Below, one piece after another: positions 54,400-64,000 of a stretch of 64,000 bases of DNA. The stretch's first letter is position 1. The number at the start of each line of letters is the position of its first letter. Under the pieces are notes generated by a model, which searched no databases, was not told where the DNA came from, and worked only from the letters and a program-made list of their open reading frames with translations. Both the position numbers and the translations under genes were made by a program. Origin of the DNA: Viola odorata (Eukaryota; Streptophyta; Magnoliopsida; Malpighiales; Violaceae); the NCBI GenBank assembly GCA_963691705.1, contig OY829537.1, forward strand, positions 78,513,352 to 78,577,351, given 5' to 3'.

Positions 54400-56113
54400 G
54401 CAAAGGCATGTAAACCGCATGATGTTTAGATGTGGACTTGGCAGTTTTACACTCAATACATCGATTCACAATGTTAGTCACATCTACTTTCATTCGTGGC
54501 CAATAGAAATGAGATTTTAAAGCATGCAAAGTTTTGGCAATGCTGAAATGACCACTCAAAGCTCCCCCGTGAACTTCCAACACAAGCAATTCCCTAATAT
54601 TAGAACGTGGTATGCATAATCTATCATATTTGAATAGAAAATTATCATGCTTATAGAAATGCATTTGGGAACCACGTGCACAAGCCGTATATATATCACG
54701 GAAATCCTCATCATTCTCATACAATTTAGTCAAATGAGAAAATCCAAATATTTGTGCATCAAGAGAATTCAAGAGAGCATACCTTCGAGAAAGGGCGTCG
54801 GCTACCACATTCTCCTTGCCTCGCTTGTATTTGATAGTATAGGGAAATCCTTCAATGAATTCCACCCACTTGGCATGTCTCTTATTCAACTTGGCTTGGC
54901 CCTTAAGGAATTTAAGGCTTAGGTGGTCGGTGTGGATGACGAATTGGTTGGCTAGCAAGTAATGCTCCCACACCATAAGTGCCCTCACCAAGGCGTAGAG
55001 TTCTTTGTCATAAGTGGAGTAGTTAAGTTGGGCTCCACTAAGCTTCTCGCTAAAATATGCAATGGGGCGTCCTTCTTGAGTTAGGACTGCTCCAATGCCA
55101 ATCCCGCTCGCATCACACTCCAACTCAAACACTTTGTTGAAGTCCGGCAAGGCTAGAATAAGGGATTTCATAAGTCTCTTCTTAAGTTCCTCAAAAGCCT
55201 TGGCTTGTCGTTCTCCCCACTCAAAGGGAACATTCTTCTTGGTCAATTCGTTGAGGGGTGCGGCGATTGTTGAGAAGTTTGGCACGAATTGACGGTAAAA
55301 ACTTGCTAGGCCATGAAAGGACCTTACTTCACCGACATTGTGGGGAATTGGCCAATCCCGTATGGCTTTCACCTTATCCTCATCAACTTGTACGCCACCT
55401 ACACTCACAACAAAACCAAGGAAATGCACTCGTTCCAAACAAAACTCGCACTTCACAAATTTAGCATATAATCGGTGTGTGCGTAAGGTGTCAAATATGG
55501 TGCGCAAATGGAACACATGTTCCTCAAGAGATGAACTATACACAAGAATATCATCGAAGTACACCACAACATACTTTCCAATGAAATTTTGCAAGACATG
55601 ATTCATTAATCTCATAAAGGTGCTAGGAGCATTGGATAGACCGAATGGCATTACCAACCATTCATACAAACCGTGCTTGGTTTTGAAGGCGGTCTTCCAC
55701 TCATCCCCCTCATGCATCCGGATTTGGTGATACCCACTCATGAGATTAATTTTGGAGTAGATTTGGCTCCCGCTCAACTCATCAAGCATATCATCGAGGC
55801 GTGGAATGGGGTGTCGATATCTCACGGTGATCTTGTTGATGGCTCTACAATCAACACACATCCTCCACGTCCCATCTTTCTTAGGCACGAGCAACATGGG
55901 CACGGGGCAAGGTGACATACTCTCTCGGATGTAGCCTTTGCGCAACAAATCTTCCACTTGTCTTTGAAGCTCCTTCGTCTCCTCGGGGTTACATCGGTAA
56001 GCCGACCTATTTGGTAAAGTCACTCCGGGTATCAAGTCAATCTTGTGTTCGATCCCACGGATTGGAGGAAGGCCACTTGGCATTTCGGAGGGAAAGACAT
56101 CGTCATATTCCTG
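54400..56113 (-). pseudogene. pol: Ty3-2 RT, RNase H and N-terminal integrase (truncated by copia)
   Basis: The ORF from 56083 has RT with YFDD near residue 174, RNase H with CDASG near residue 323, ADALSRR, and the integrase zinc region ([14 protein letters not shown]). It reaches YMPL and then runs a few codons into the copia LTR before stopping at 54374. The frame is open back to 56113, where a TAG occupies a position that is Leu in Ty3-1 (the SLLQE motif), separating it from protease. It is highly similar to Ty3-1 pol in order and motif spacing. Confidence 0.93.
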
Positions 56114-57000
56114 CTAAAGAGAAACAAAGGGACTTGGTAGAGAAGGAGAGGGATTAGTATCAATTTCCAAGCAACGTGCCTTGTATCGAAGTACAAGACA
56201 CATCTTATTAGAAAATAAAGCACGCCTCATATCCTTACCCCTCGCTATTACACTCAAGTGTTTAAGCTCACCCTCTCTACCATGCTTGTTTTTTTCATGG
56301 CGTGTATTCGACTCCCCCTTTGTTTTCTTTCCGCGCCTCTCTTGTGTTTTCATCTCATGAATCACATTTTTCTCTCCTCTTGGTGCATGCTCACTTTTTT
56401 CATGCACGTTATTTTCCTCATTCACACACCTTACTTTCTTCTCTCCACTATTTTCTCTCATTTTCTTCATAGCTTGGAACTCGGCACTTGCTCTTTCCAT
56501 GTGCAATCGATCCTCAAGAACTTGAGCGGGTGAGAATGGAGGAATGCTAAACTTCTTCCCACGGTGAGTGAGGTGAATCTTGTTGGTCCGGCCATCATGC
56601 ATTACCCATCGATCAAATTGCCATGGCCGACCAAGGATGAGATGACTAGCATCCATGGGAACTACGTCACACAATCTCTCATCCTCATAACTACCTACTT
56701 TGAAGGCAACAAGAACTTGTTCCTTCACCTTTACTTCTCCATCATCACTAAACCAATGTAAGGAATAAGGATTGGGATGGGGTGTTGTGGGCAACCCAAG
56801 CTTGAAAACTAACAAATAACTTGCTACATCCACCACACTTCCATTATCAACAATAAGAGATGCGACCTTACCATTGATTTCACACCAAGAATGGAAAAGA
56901 TTCTCCCGTTGATCTTTGTTGGCAACCTCCTCCTTCGCATGAGCATTCATGCTCCTTCTCACAACTAGGGTCATTGTGGCTGCCAGAACTACTTCTTCTT
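56114..57000 (-). pseudogene. Ty3-2 aspartic protease region
   Basis: The ORF 56974-56114 holds the protease core with DNGS (the same D-N-G variant as in Ty3-1), LHWFSDDG, the conserved LGRPWQFDR and a long Lys/Glu/His-rich linker toward RT. It ends at an in-frame TAG at 56114-56116, in the same frame as pol. Upstream, near 57025, the acidic linker from gag is broken by a frame change and stops. Confidence 0.88.
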
Positions 57001-58531
57001 CACTACTCTCGGTCTCCTCCTCCTATCTTATTTCTCATCCTCACTTGCCTCAACTTCACTCTCCGTCTCATAGTTGCCCTCTCGGATCACCACCACTCGT
57101 TGGTTAGGACATTCCGAAGCAATGTGACCTCTTCCTTGACAACGGTAGCATTGGACATTAGAGGAGAATTTTCTTGGTTAGTTGGGGTTGGTAGGTAGAT
57201 TAGGAGTTGTTTTTGGTGGGGGTTTTGAGAGATTACTTTTAGTGTAGGGTGTGTAGGGTTTCGGAGGGGCCGTATCGGCTTTGGAGTCCTTTGGTTTAAG
57301 GGTTTCTTTAGAGTAGGACTTCCAAGGGGTCTTTGGGGTTGAGGAAAAGGTTTGGGTTTTACTTGGGTAGGACTTTTTCTTTGTGGCTTCATATGCTTCC
57401 ACTTTTATGGCATAGTGGAGCATAGATTGTAGGTGATCGAGCTCCTTCAACTCAAGCTTATATCTAATTCGATCGTTGAGGCCATTGAGGAACCGTGCCA
57501 TGGTAACTTCTTCACCCTCTTCGGTGTTGGTCTTGATTAGGAGTTCCTCTAGCTCGTTGAAGTATTCTCCCACGGACTTAGAACCTTGCTTGAGACCTTG
57601 CAACTTGTTTTGCAAATCTCTCTTGTGATGTGCGGGTACAAACCTTGCTCTCATCACCCTTTTCATCTCTTCCCAATCTTGGATAGCATCCACTTCTCCT
57701 CTCTCTACACACTTTTTCCCACCAACTAACGGTATAATCTTCAAACTCCATTGCCGCTAGCTTAATCTTCTTATCTTCCGAATACCAATGACAATTGAAG
57801 ATTCGCTGAATTTTCCCCTCCCATTTTAGGTACTCCGAAGGATTGGTGGAGCCCCTAAAGGTCGGAATTTGCACCTTGATACCACTAAGCTTGTCATCAA
57901 CCCTAGGCTCTTGTGGCCTCTCATCATGTTCAACAAATCGTGACCCTTGCCCCCTTTAACGTCTTCCCCCTGTTCGTTGGATCACCTCATCAAACTCGGC
58001 ATGTGTTTCCCCATAAGGATCCTCATAGTACTCTCTAGTATGATGGGGTGTGGTAAGGGCATGGAAATGAGGGACTTTGGGTCGGCTACTAGAAGCATGG
58101 AAGTCTTCTAGCCCTCGGCTGCCTTGCTCATATTTCTTCCTTATCTCTTTCATTTGCTCTTCCGATATGGCCAACCCCGGAGGGGAGACAAATGGCTTTC
58201 GGGTATCCTCCTTTTTTGGAGTAGTCTTCAACAACCCAACTCTTTCTTCTTCACTTCAATGACCCTCCGACTCAGTTTCAACGAGAACTTGTTCCTTAAG
58301 AGGCTTCGAGTAGGATTTAGGTGGAAGGTTTTTGGGTGGGGTTGTGTGAGTAACAACTTCGGAAGGCTTTTCATCCCCTCGACTATGAGACTTGATAGTC
58401 TCCTCCAACAAAGTGAGACGATCCTCCGTTCAAACCATGGTAGCCTTCAATTCCCCCAAGGCGGACAAGACTTGGTCAAGGGCTTCGGCACTTCGACTAC
58501 CACTAGAACTAGGCCTACTTCTCCCGGACAT
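57001..58531 (-). pseudogene. gag: Ty3-2 gag (multiple stops and a frameshift)
   Basis: It starts at ATG 58531 (MSGRSRPSS) with a coiled-coil-like segment. In-frame stops are at 58430-58432, 58256-58258 and 57956-57958. The gag domain (IPTFRGSTNPSEYLKWEGK) follows to about 57715, where a one-base change in a GTGTGTAGAGAGAGG stretch moves the frame. Gag continues (FVPAHHKRDLQNKL, SVGEYFNELEELL, ARFLNGLND) to a TAA at 57178-57180. In that same frame the zinc knuckle CYRCQGRGHIASEC (57150-57109) follows. Family and layout match Ty3-1 gag. Confidence 0.88.
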
Positions 58532-59753
58532 TTTAGAATTCAACTCCTTTTCTTTTCTTTTCTTTTTCTTTTTTTTTATACCTACAAAATGTAAACAAAC
58601 GAGATATATAGGCGTTAGTAAATAAACTCTCCCTCACGTGTTTAAACTCTCGTGTTTAGGTGTTTAGTCACTCGAAAAATACATGCTCACTAACACTCAA
58701 CTTCACGTTTTTCCGGTACCTGCACACTTAAACAAGAGTTAGAAAATCAATTCACTCCCTTACGTGTTTAAACACTCGTGTTTGATCACTCAAAAAATTT
58801 GGCCTCACAATCGCTCAAGAAATCTCCTCTCACAAAGCTTGCTCTCCACACAATTTCCTTGTTACACACAAACTTGTGATTAACTCAAGCTTTCGATCGC
58901 CAATGATCAAATGATTGAAATAAGAGGAAGAAGGACACAACAAGACTCAAGAAAGGCAGCAAAGACATAAGGGCAAACTGAAGAATTTTTTTTTTCAGCA
59001 ATCCAAAGAAAATTCAAAATTTCAATTTTTGGAAGGAAATTTTGAAATTTCGTTGGGAGGGAAGAAGGCTGGAAAATATGGATTAAAGGAGTAAAAGACT
59101 CAAGGAAATGTTTCAGAATTTGAAAGAAAAAGACTTGGGGTTTAAGACTTGAATATTTTAAGTTAGGACTCAAGAAAGATTAAAACTCAAGTTTAGTATT
59201 TTAATGGTTTAAGACTTGAGTTTAAGACTCGGTTTAGGACTTAAATAAAAGGAAAGGAAAGCTGGACACTAGGAAAGGAGAGGGACGTGCTGGGCTGGTT
59301 AGGAAAAGTGGGTTTATTTGGTTAAAATGGAATTTTGGTTAGGACTTGTTGGTTGCTTTTTGGTCAAATTGTCAAAGAAAGGGTGAGGTGGCTTAAGGCA
59401 TTTAATGCAAGAGATTAGGTGATTTTACCCTTGATTTGCAAGGTGTGGCCGGCCAAGTGAGGGAAAATTAATTAATTAATTGGTTAAACACTTGGTTGAC
59501 AACTTTGTAGCACAAATTTGGATCAAAAAGTATCAAGGCCAAGAACACCAAGAACAAATGAAGAACACCACAATCACACCCAATTGATTTTCTTCACTTT
59601 TTCTATATTTTGTTTTACCACAATGATCACAACCAACAATCAAAAGTCCGCTTGAAATAGTTTCCGAAACTGACGCACGAAACTCAGGATTTCAAGGAAG
59701 AAAGGTTCTAACACTATTTAACAAAACTAGAAAAATTCGATAGGCGGCCAAAA
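58532..59753 (-). other. Ty3-2 leader
   Basis: Non-coding, with a T/C-rich run next to the gag start, several CTCACGTGTTTAAAC-type repeats (58630, 58750) also seen in the Ty3-1 leader (4495), and GACTTAAG-rich repeats at 59080-59240. Confidence 0.7.
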
Positions 59754-59765
59754 GCTCCGCTACCA
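59754..59765 (-). promoter_or_regulatory. Primer binding site of Ty3-2
   Basis: Minus-strand TGGTAGCGGAGC two bases inside the LTR, identical over 12 bases to the Ty3-1 site. It is an initiator tRNA-Met-like site with one mismatch and one wobble-compatible change. Confidence 0.75.
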
Positions 59766-59767
59766 CT

Positions 59768-60732
59768 TGATGTGATCCTGCCTAGGGTTAGTAAGCCGGG
59801 TTACAATGAAGCTTATGGAGGATCTAGCCGAATCGAACTATCTAGCGACAACCAGCTCACAAGAAAGGGAAGACACGAACAAACTAGATTTAGCGGAGAA
59901 TAGATAAGAAATAGCGGAGGATTTAGGAAATATGTACCCGGGAATTTATAGGAATTGACAAGAGATTGAAATTGATCACACGAACATCCAAGAAATTAAT
60001 CCAAGTACTTGACGACCACGGTTCTTGAAATAAGCAATTAATAAACCTTCATTCATTCAAAGGACTTGCCACAATTACAAACACAATTCGATGTTCCCCC
60101 GAGCAATAATCGGAAGGAGTAATCTCAACTTAAATGATTTTTACTCAAGGAAAAGTGAAGAGTTTCAAGGCTTATGTGATACAAGAAGGAGTATTCTCAC
60201 TTTACTAATATCACTCAAAGTCTAAAAACTAAGGAGGAAAATGAAACAAAAGAGTTATATATAGTAGGCATGCAAATTGGGCTTGAAAAGCCCAAAAATA
60301 TGAAATCTAGGAAGTGGCTTAGCGTGATTACGTTAAGAGCTTAACGTGATTACGCTAGACACTTTTTCCTTAGCGTAATTACGCTAAGGTTTGTGCCCAA
60401 AAATCTGAGATACATCAGCGGGTAGCGTGATTCACGCTAAGAGCTTAACGTGATTACGGTTAGCTAACCGTAATCACGTTAAGAGCTTAGCGTGATTACG
60501 CTTAGCTAACGTAATCACGCTAAGAGCTTAACGTGATTACGCTAGGAATTCTTCTTTGGCTCGATGGATGGTCACGTGGGCAATCTTTTCCTTGGCTTTG
60601 ATAGGTTCTTTCTCTCTCATTTTGCCTTCAAACCATAGGGACAACCCTCTTGCTTTGTTCCGGGTGATCGGGCCTTGAGGCAACATGTCATGAGTGTCAA
60701 AATTGGCGTTGGAAGGATCCGTGATCACATCA
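59768..60732 (-). repeat. 5' LTR of Ty3-2 (965 bp)
   Basis: Same ends as the left LTR. It has a TATA-like TTATATATA at 60255-60263. The extra 41-42 bp relative to the left copy lies in the palindromic array, which here contains a perfect 40-base palindrome (60444-60483). The duplicate of the pol tail (GPITRNKARG) occupies 60537-60732. Confidence 0.95.
60318..60545. repeat. Palindromic array (right LTR), longer copy
   Basis: Counterpart of 45889-46075, expanded by about 41 bases. Bases 60444-60483 form a perfect 40-base palindrome centred on TTAGCTAA. The unit is again AGCGTGATTACGC and its complement. Confidence 0.85.
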
Positions 60733-60799
60733 GTTCTACTCAGAGTTTTCGGCGTCTCTTCTTGATCTCGCGTGTTCTCAAGGTGTGATGGTTGTGTTA

Positions 60800-61250
60800 G
60801 ACCATCCACAGCAGCGGGTGTTAAATTTAGGGTGTTATTCACTTTCTCTCACTGCCACATCAGCTTAACACCCAACCAAATTACTCCCTCTGTCCTTCAA
60901 TGTTTGTCTTCCTCGCATCCCAATATTCAGTAGGGAACGCATATCGAGGAGGCCGGATGGGGCACTATTTGACCCCAAAAAAATCCGAAACTTTTTGTGA
61001 ACGTACGTTAATCCTTAACGTACTTCCCAGAAAAAATTAGGGGCAAAATTGTCTCAAATAGTGAGTCTACCGACCGTTTTAAGATACGTGCCGAAACAGT
61101 AAAAGCAAAAGCTAAAACGACAAACATTGAAGGACGGAGGGAGTATCAAATAACACCCACTTCTCACAGCAGGGTATTTTTCAGGGTGTTATTCACTTTC
61201 TCTCCCTTCCACATCATTTAATCATATACCCCACCATATTTTTCATTTCT
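60800..61250. repeat. Subterminal duplication at the PIF/Harbinger end, split by a MITE
   Basis: The stretch AGGGTGTTATTCACTTTCTC plus a nearby CCACATCA occurs at about 60829-60861 and again at about 61181-61213, each preceded by a CACAGCAG motif. The MITE sits between the two copies. It could be a doubled end of one element or two nested related elements. Confidence 0.65.
60884..61143. mobile_element. Stowaway-type MITE (260 bp)
   Basis: Terminal inverted repeats begin CTCCCTCTGTCCTTCAATGT on the left and CTCCCTCCGTCCTTCAATGT on the right (opposite strand), 25 bases with one mismatch, flanked by TA (60882-60883 and 61144-61145). This is the Tc1/mariner-derived Stowaway pattern. No coding capacity. 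Confidence 0.92.
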
Positions 61251-61673
61251 TTTTCTTATTAAATTTATAATTACTATAATAATTACTTTTTATAATGTAA
61301 TAAATAATAAATAATATTTTTTTAATATAAATTAATTAAATTTCATAATTTCTTTTCAGATTTCAAAAAATCTATACTTTTTTAATACAATAAATAATAT
61401 AATATTTTTTAAGAGTAACATACAATATTATTTATCACTCAGTAAATCAAACATATATAGATTATTGCAAACGAACAAGAAAATACACACAAAATAAACT
61501 GGTAAACTTGAGAAACACACAAAATAAACTGGTAAACTTGAGAAATAATTTTTTTAAATCTAATCGAGGGTTGTTCCAAATTTATTCCAGATGTGCTCAA
61601 CGAGATCCTTTTTCAACTGAATATATTGTGCTCTATCACGTAGCTCGGCTCTAGTATGAATATATGATTCGGA
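61251..61673 (-). other. AT-rich 3' flank of the transposase
   Basis: Non-coding AT-rich sequence with a short tandem copy of GAAACACACAAAATAAACTG (61502-61545, two units). Confidence 0.65.
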
Positions 61674-62865
61674 TCAGCCTTGGACATGCACTTCATATTG
61701 AGGCAGCACTTGCGTTTGGACATTGAACAAAGAGCTAGACCCGGGACTATCCGACTGATCGAAGTCGATATTTTCCCAATTTCGTGAATATGTATCTCGT
61801 TCATCCTCCACAATCATGTTATGTAAAATAATGCACGCCCTCATTATTTTACCTAAGACATCGATATCCCACATCCTGACTGGTTGACGAATAATGGGAA
61901 AATGTGCTTGGAGTACCCCGAATGCACGTTCCACATCCTTCCTACATGATTCTTGTTGTTTGGCAAACAATTGCGCTTTGTTTCCTTGGGGAAATTGAAT
62001 CGACTGGACGAAGACAGGCCATTTAGGGTAGATTCCGTTGGCAAGATAGTATGCAAGATTGTACTGCCGGCCATTCACAGTGTAGTCCACCGTTGGAGCT
62101 TCACCAGACTCAATGTCGTCAAAAAATGGTGACCTATCTAGTACATTTATGTCGTTCAATGTTCCGGGCAAGCTAAAAAAAGCATGCCATATCCACAAAT
62201 CATAGGACGCCCCTGCCTAGAGGATAACTGTTGTCGTGCCCTTGTGTCTACTAGTAAACTGCCCTTGCCAAGCCTTAGGACAATTCTTCCACTGCCAGTG
62301 CATGCAATCGATACTTCCAATCATTCCGGGAAAACCACGCTCCTGACCAACTCGGAGTAACCTTTGCACGTCTTAAGTATTCATCTTGAAACAAGGTAAT
62401 TATTCCTTCGCAAAAATTACGAGTGCACTCAAGTGCAGTGGTTTCTCCAATCTTCACATACTCATCACAAGCATCCCCGGTGACTCCATATGCAAGCATA
62501 CGCATGGCAGCTATACACTTCTGGATAGACGTCAAACCAAGCTTGCCCGCATTATTCCGCCTTTGAGTGAAGTAGTTGTCGTAGTTTGATAAAGCTTCTA
62601 CAATTCGAAGAAATAGTGACCTTCTCATTTGAAATCTTCTTCTAAATTGCATTTCAGTGTAAGTGCATGGGTCGTCGAAATAGTCGGCCATGAGCCTTTG
62701 ATGGGCAGCGGCATGATCCCTGTTTATAGATTTTCTCTTATGTGATCGATTGTTTTGCCTCTGCAACTCTTCAAGAAGTTCTTGTTGCCTATCGAGTATA
62801 GATTCTTCCAACTCCCATTGTCGTTGGATCTCTTCGAGACTGAAGGTATCTGTGGGTAGATCCAT
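61674..62865 (-). pseudogene. PIF/Harbinger transposase (one frame change, one stop)
   Basis: The enzyme would cut and join the transposon DNA. ORF 62865-62275 has the N-terminal region (FQMRRSLFLRIVEAL, GLTSIQKCIAAMRMLAYG, CTRNFCEGI). Near 62365 a small deletion moves the frame. In the new frame the first catalytic Asp (GSIDCMHWQWKNCP) follows, then a TAG near 62221. Then come the second Asp (LNDINVLDRSPFF), NGIYPKWPVFVQSI and the Glu (KDVERAFGVLQAHF) up to the stop at 61674. All three catalytic residues are visible but split by the two lesions. Confidence 0.88.
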
Positions 62866-63427
62866 TGGATGATATGAAGAAAAAGATTTGAACTGAAAAG
62901 TTTTAAGTGGTATTCATATGATGTGCAATACCATTTTTATAATGAATGGTCTTCGAACTCCAATCAGTTCATTTAATTTAATTCAATCTAAAGATAAGAT
63001 ATAGAAAGATGACAAATCACGTGTGGTGTTTTGTCATGATTAAATCAGAAGGTAGTGGAGGTGGGGATATTCTTATCTCTTCAGAATCTCGAGTGTTGTG
63101 TTTAAATCAGAAGGTAGTGGGGGTAGGGACGTTCTTATCTCTTCAGAATCTCGAGTGTTGTGTTTAAATCAGAAGGTAATGGGGGTGGGGACGTTCTTAT
63201 CTCTTCAGAATCTCGAGTGTTGTGTTTAAATCAGAAGGTAGTGGGGGTGGGGACGTTCTTATCTCTTCAGAATCTCGAGAATAAAACACACAATTTGAAA
63301 ATAAACTCTTTTATTCAAACGAAATTATTGAAATGAACATACTCTTTCACAACCCACAAATTATTCAAAATAACACACAATTCGAAAATAAAACACACAA
63401 TTTGAAAGTAAAACATACAATAACAAA
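62866..63427 (-). other. Region between the PIF/Harbinger ORFs
   Basis: AT-rich apart from the 62 bp repeats. It should hold the 5' UTR or promoter of the transposase and the 3' end of the partner ORF. A repeated CACACAATT(T/C)GAAA motif (about 63287 and 63373-63405) follows the array. Confidence 0.6.
63037..63285. repeat. 62 bp tandem repeat x 4 between the two PIF/Harbinger ORFs
   Basis: AATCTCGAG recurs at 63085, 63147, 63209 and 63271, an exact 62 bp period. Each unit contains TTTAAATCAGAAGGTAGTGG, GTGGGGACGTTCTTATCTCT and CTCGAG. The first unit is the most diverged. Confidence 0.93.
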
Positions 63428-64000
63428 CTAGTTCTCAAACAACTCCTTTAGTAGCATCTTATACATATTTTCATCTACAGCATCACAATCTTCTTTGGTC
63501 TTCAAGGACAAGAACATCTCCATCTTCCTAACATGTGCATACTCCAATATAGCTGATGCAGTACTAGCCCTGGATTGTTCAAGGTTTCCACGAGCATGGG
63601 CTAAATTAGATAACTCCTCCTCAATAGCAACCTTTGATTTTCTAGAAGTCGATGATTTGCTCGATGAAGCTCTAGCTTTCTTCTTTGTTGCATCCCTACC
63701 TTCTGGACGTACAATGGAAGGAGTTGAGGAATCAACGTCATCGCCACCACTTTTTCTCTTCGATCCGCTACTTGCAGATTCATTTGCTCCTAGAATATAT
63801 CTGGGTTGGTCGCGAACCAACTTCCACTCTTCTAGCAAGGAAAACCTATTACCTTCGCACTCTTGATACAACTCTAGACCTTTGGCTATGTAGTCATCAT
63901 CGGACCAACCACTACACCTCACTCTACATGCTCTACTATAATAACCAATAAAACTACATATTTTTTTATTGATCGTACGAAAATGACTTTTGCACTGTAT
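63428..64000 (-). CDS. PIF/Harbinger ORF1-type protein (NAM-associated/Myb-like), partial
   Basis: The frame is open from the window end to the stop at 63428 (about 190 residues seen) with no internal break, so the ATG at 63922 is not necessarily the start. Visible are INKKICSFIGYYSRAC, then SGWSDDDYIAKGLELYQ, a central Ser/Lys-rich nuclear-type stretch (KKKARASSSKSSTSRKSK) and a Glu-rich helical end (VRKMEMFLSLKTKED). This order (a trihelix-like N-terminus, then the domain called NAM-associated) is that of the DNA-binding partner protein encoded next to plant PIF/Harbinger transposases. It needs the sequence beyond the window for its start. Confidence 0.8.
   Translation of the reverse strand: MQCKSHFRTINKKICSFIGYYSRACRVRCSGWSDDDYIAKGLELYQECEGNRFSLLEEWKLVRDQPRYILGANESASSGSKRKSGGDDVDSSTPSIVRPEGRDATKKKARASSSKSSTSRKSKVAIEEELSNLAHARGNLEQSRASTASAILEYAHVRKMEMFLSLKTKEDCDAVDENMYKMLLKELFEN

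Larger units (their letters stand above)
45339..60732 (-). mobile_element. Ty3/gypsy retrotransposon Ty3-2, complete but disabled, with a copia insert
   Basis: Two LTRs (45339-46261 and 59768-60732) with perfect 10-base terminal inverted repeats (TGATGTGATC/GATCACATCA) are flanked by identical GTTCT duplications (45334-45338, 60733-60737). On the minus strand come primer site, leader, gag, protease, RT, RNase H and integrase, the last interrupted by the copia element 47172-54399. Without the insert the element is about 8.2 kb. LTRs differ by about 20 substitutions by eye plus one 41-42 bp length difference. Gag, protease-pol junction and integrase all carry stops or frameshifts. RT order and sequence resemble Ty3-1. 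Confidence 0.95.
60800..64000 (-). mobile_element. PIF/Harbinger DNA transposon (one end and both ORFs; runs off window)
   Basis: A transposase ORF of the DDE PIF/Harbinger (HARBI1-like) family and, upstream on the same strand, a second ORF of the type always paired with it in plants. The left end probably begins at 60800 (GACCATCCACAGCAGCGGG) preceded by TTA, the usual 3 bp target; the other end is outside the window. A Stowaway MITE (60884-61143) is inserted near this end. Confidence 0.85.

Noticed and set aside
57087..57392. 101-codon Pro/Lys-rich ORF opposite or beside Ty3-2 gag
   Set aside because: Alternative frame of the gag linker; the frame with zinc knuckle and gag motifs is the real one.

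Overview
The window is plant nuclear DNA, most likely eudicot, and is almost entirely a nest of retrotransposons with little host gene content. Evidence for a plant: Ty3/gypsy and Ty1/copia elements with plant-type proteins and primer sites, two gag-only Tat/Ogre-type elements, a PIF/Harbinger element with the plant two-ORF layout, a Stowaway MITE, a hAT-like element, a plant P-class PPR relic and a small secreted-peptide gene. The species cannot be fixed from this sequence.

Layout. 1-6135: minus-strand Ty3 element (Ty3-1), cut by the window start, with an in-frame stop between gag-protease and pol and a frameshift at the last catalytic residue of integrase. It sits inside the 5' LTR of a plus-strand gag-only Tat/Ogre-type element (Tat-A, 6136-17271). 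Tat-A lies in the leader/gag remnant of a minus-strand Athila-like element (17272-19321, tRNA-Asp primer site). After about 530 bp of unassigned DNA comes a second gag-only Tat/Ogre-type element (Tat-C, 19852-35037, 3.2 and 4.2 kb LTRs).

35038-45333 is the least transposon-dense part: a possible orphan exon, a broken 'putative plant transposon protein' gene, a 4 x 72 bp tandem repeat, a hAT-like element, an intact-looking gene for a small secreted peptide (41426-41674, minus) and a broken PPR gene (43485-44556, minus). 45339-60732 is a second minus-strand Ty3 element (Ty3-2) with perfect GTTCT target duplications. Its integrase gene is split by a minus-strand copia element (47172-54399) with perfect GCAAA duplications and two 574 bp LTRs. 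From 60800 to the end is a PIF/Harbinger element with a broken transposase, its partner DNA-binding ORF (running off the window), a 62 bp x 4 repeat between the two, and a Stowaway MITE in its end.

How parts relate. Relative insertion order is readable: Athila-like, then Tat-A, then Ty3-1; and Ty3-2, then copia. Every retroelement pol gene seen is disabled. Tat-A and Tat-C have no recognisable protease, reverse transcriptase or integrase and would need another element's enzymes. What they keep in common is gag, LTR ends, primer site, several long non-coding blocks and a hairpin next to the polypurine tract. That gag-only family with conserved non-coding structure is the most interesting thing here. 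I saw no evidence of a new enzymatic system. Identity figures are counts by eye.
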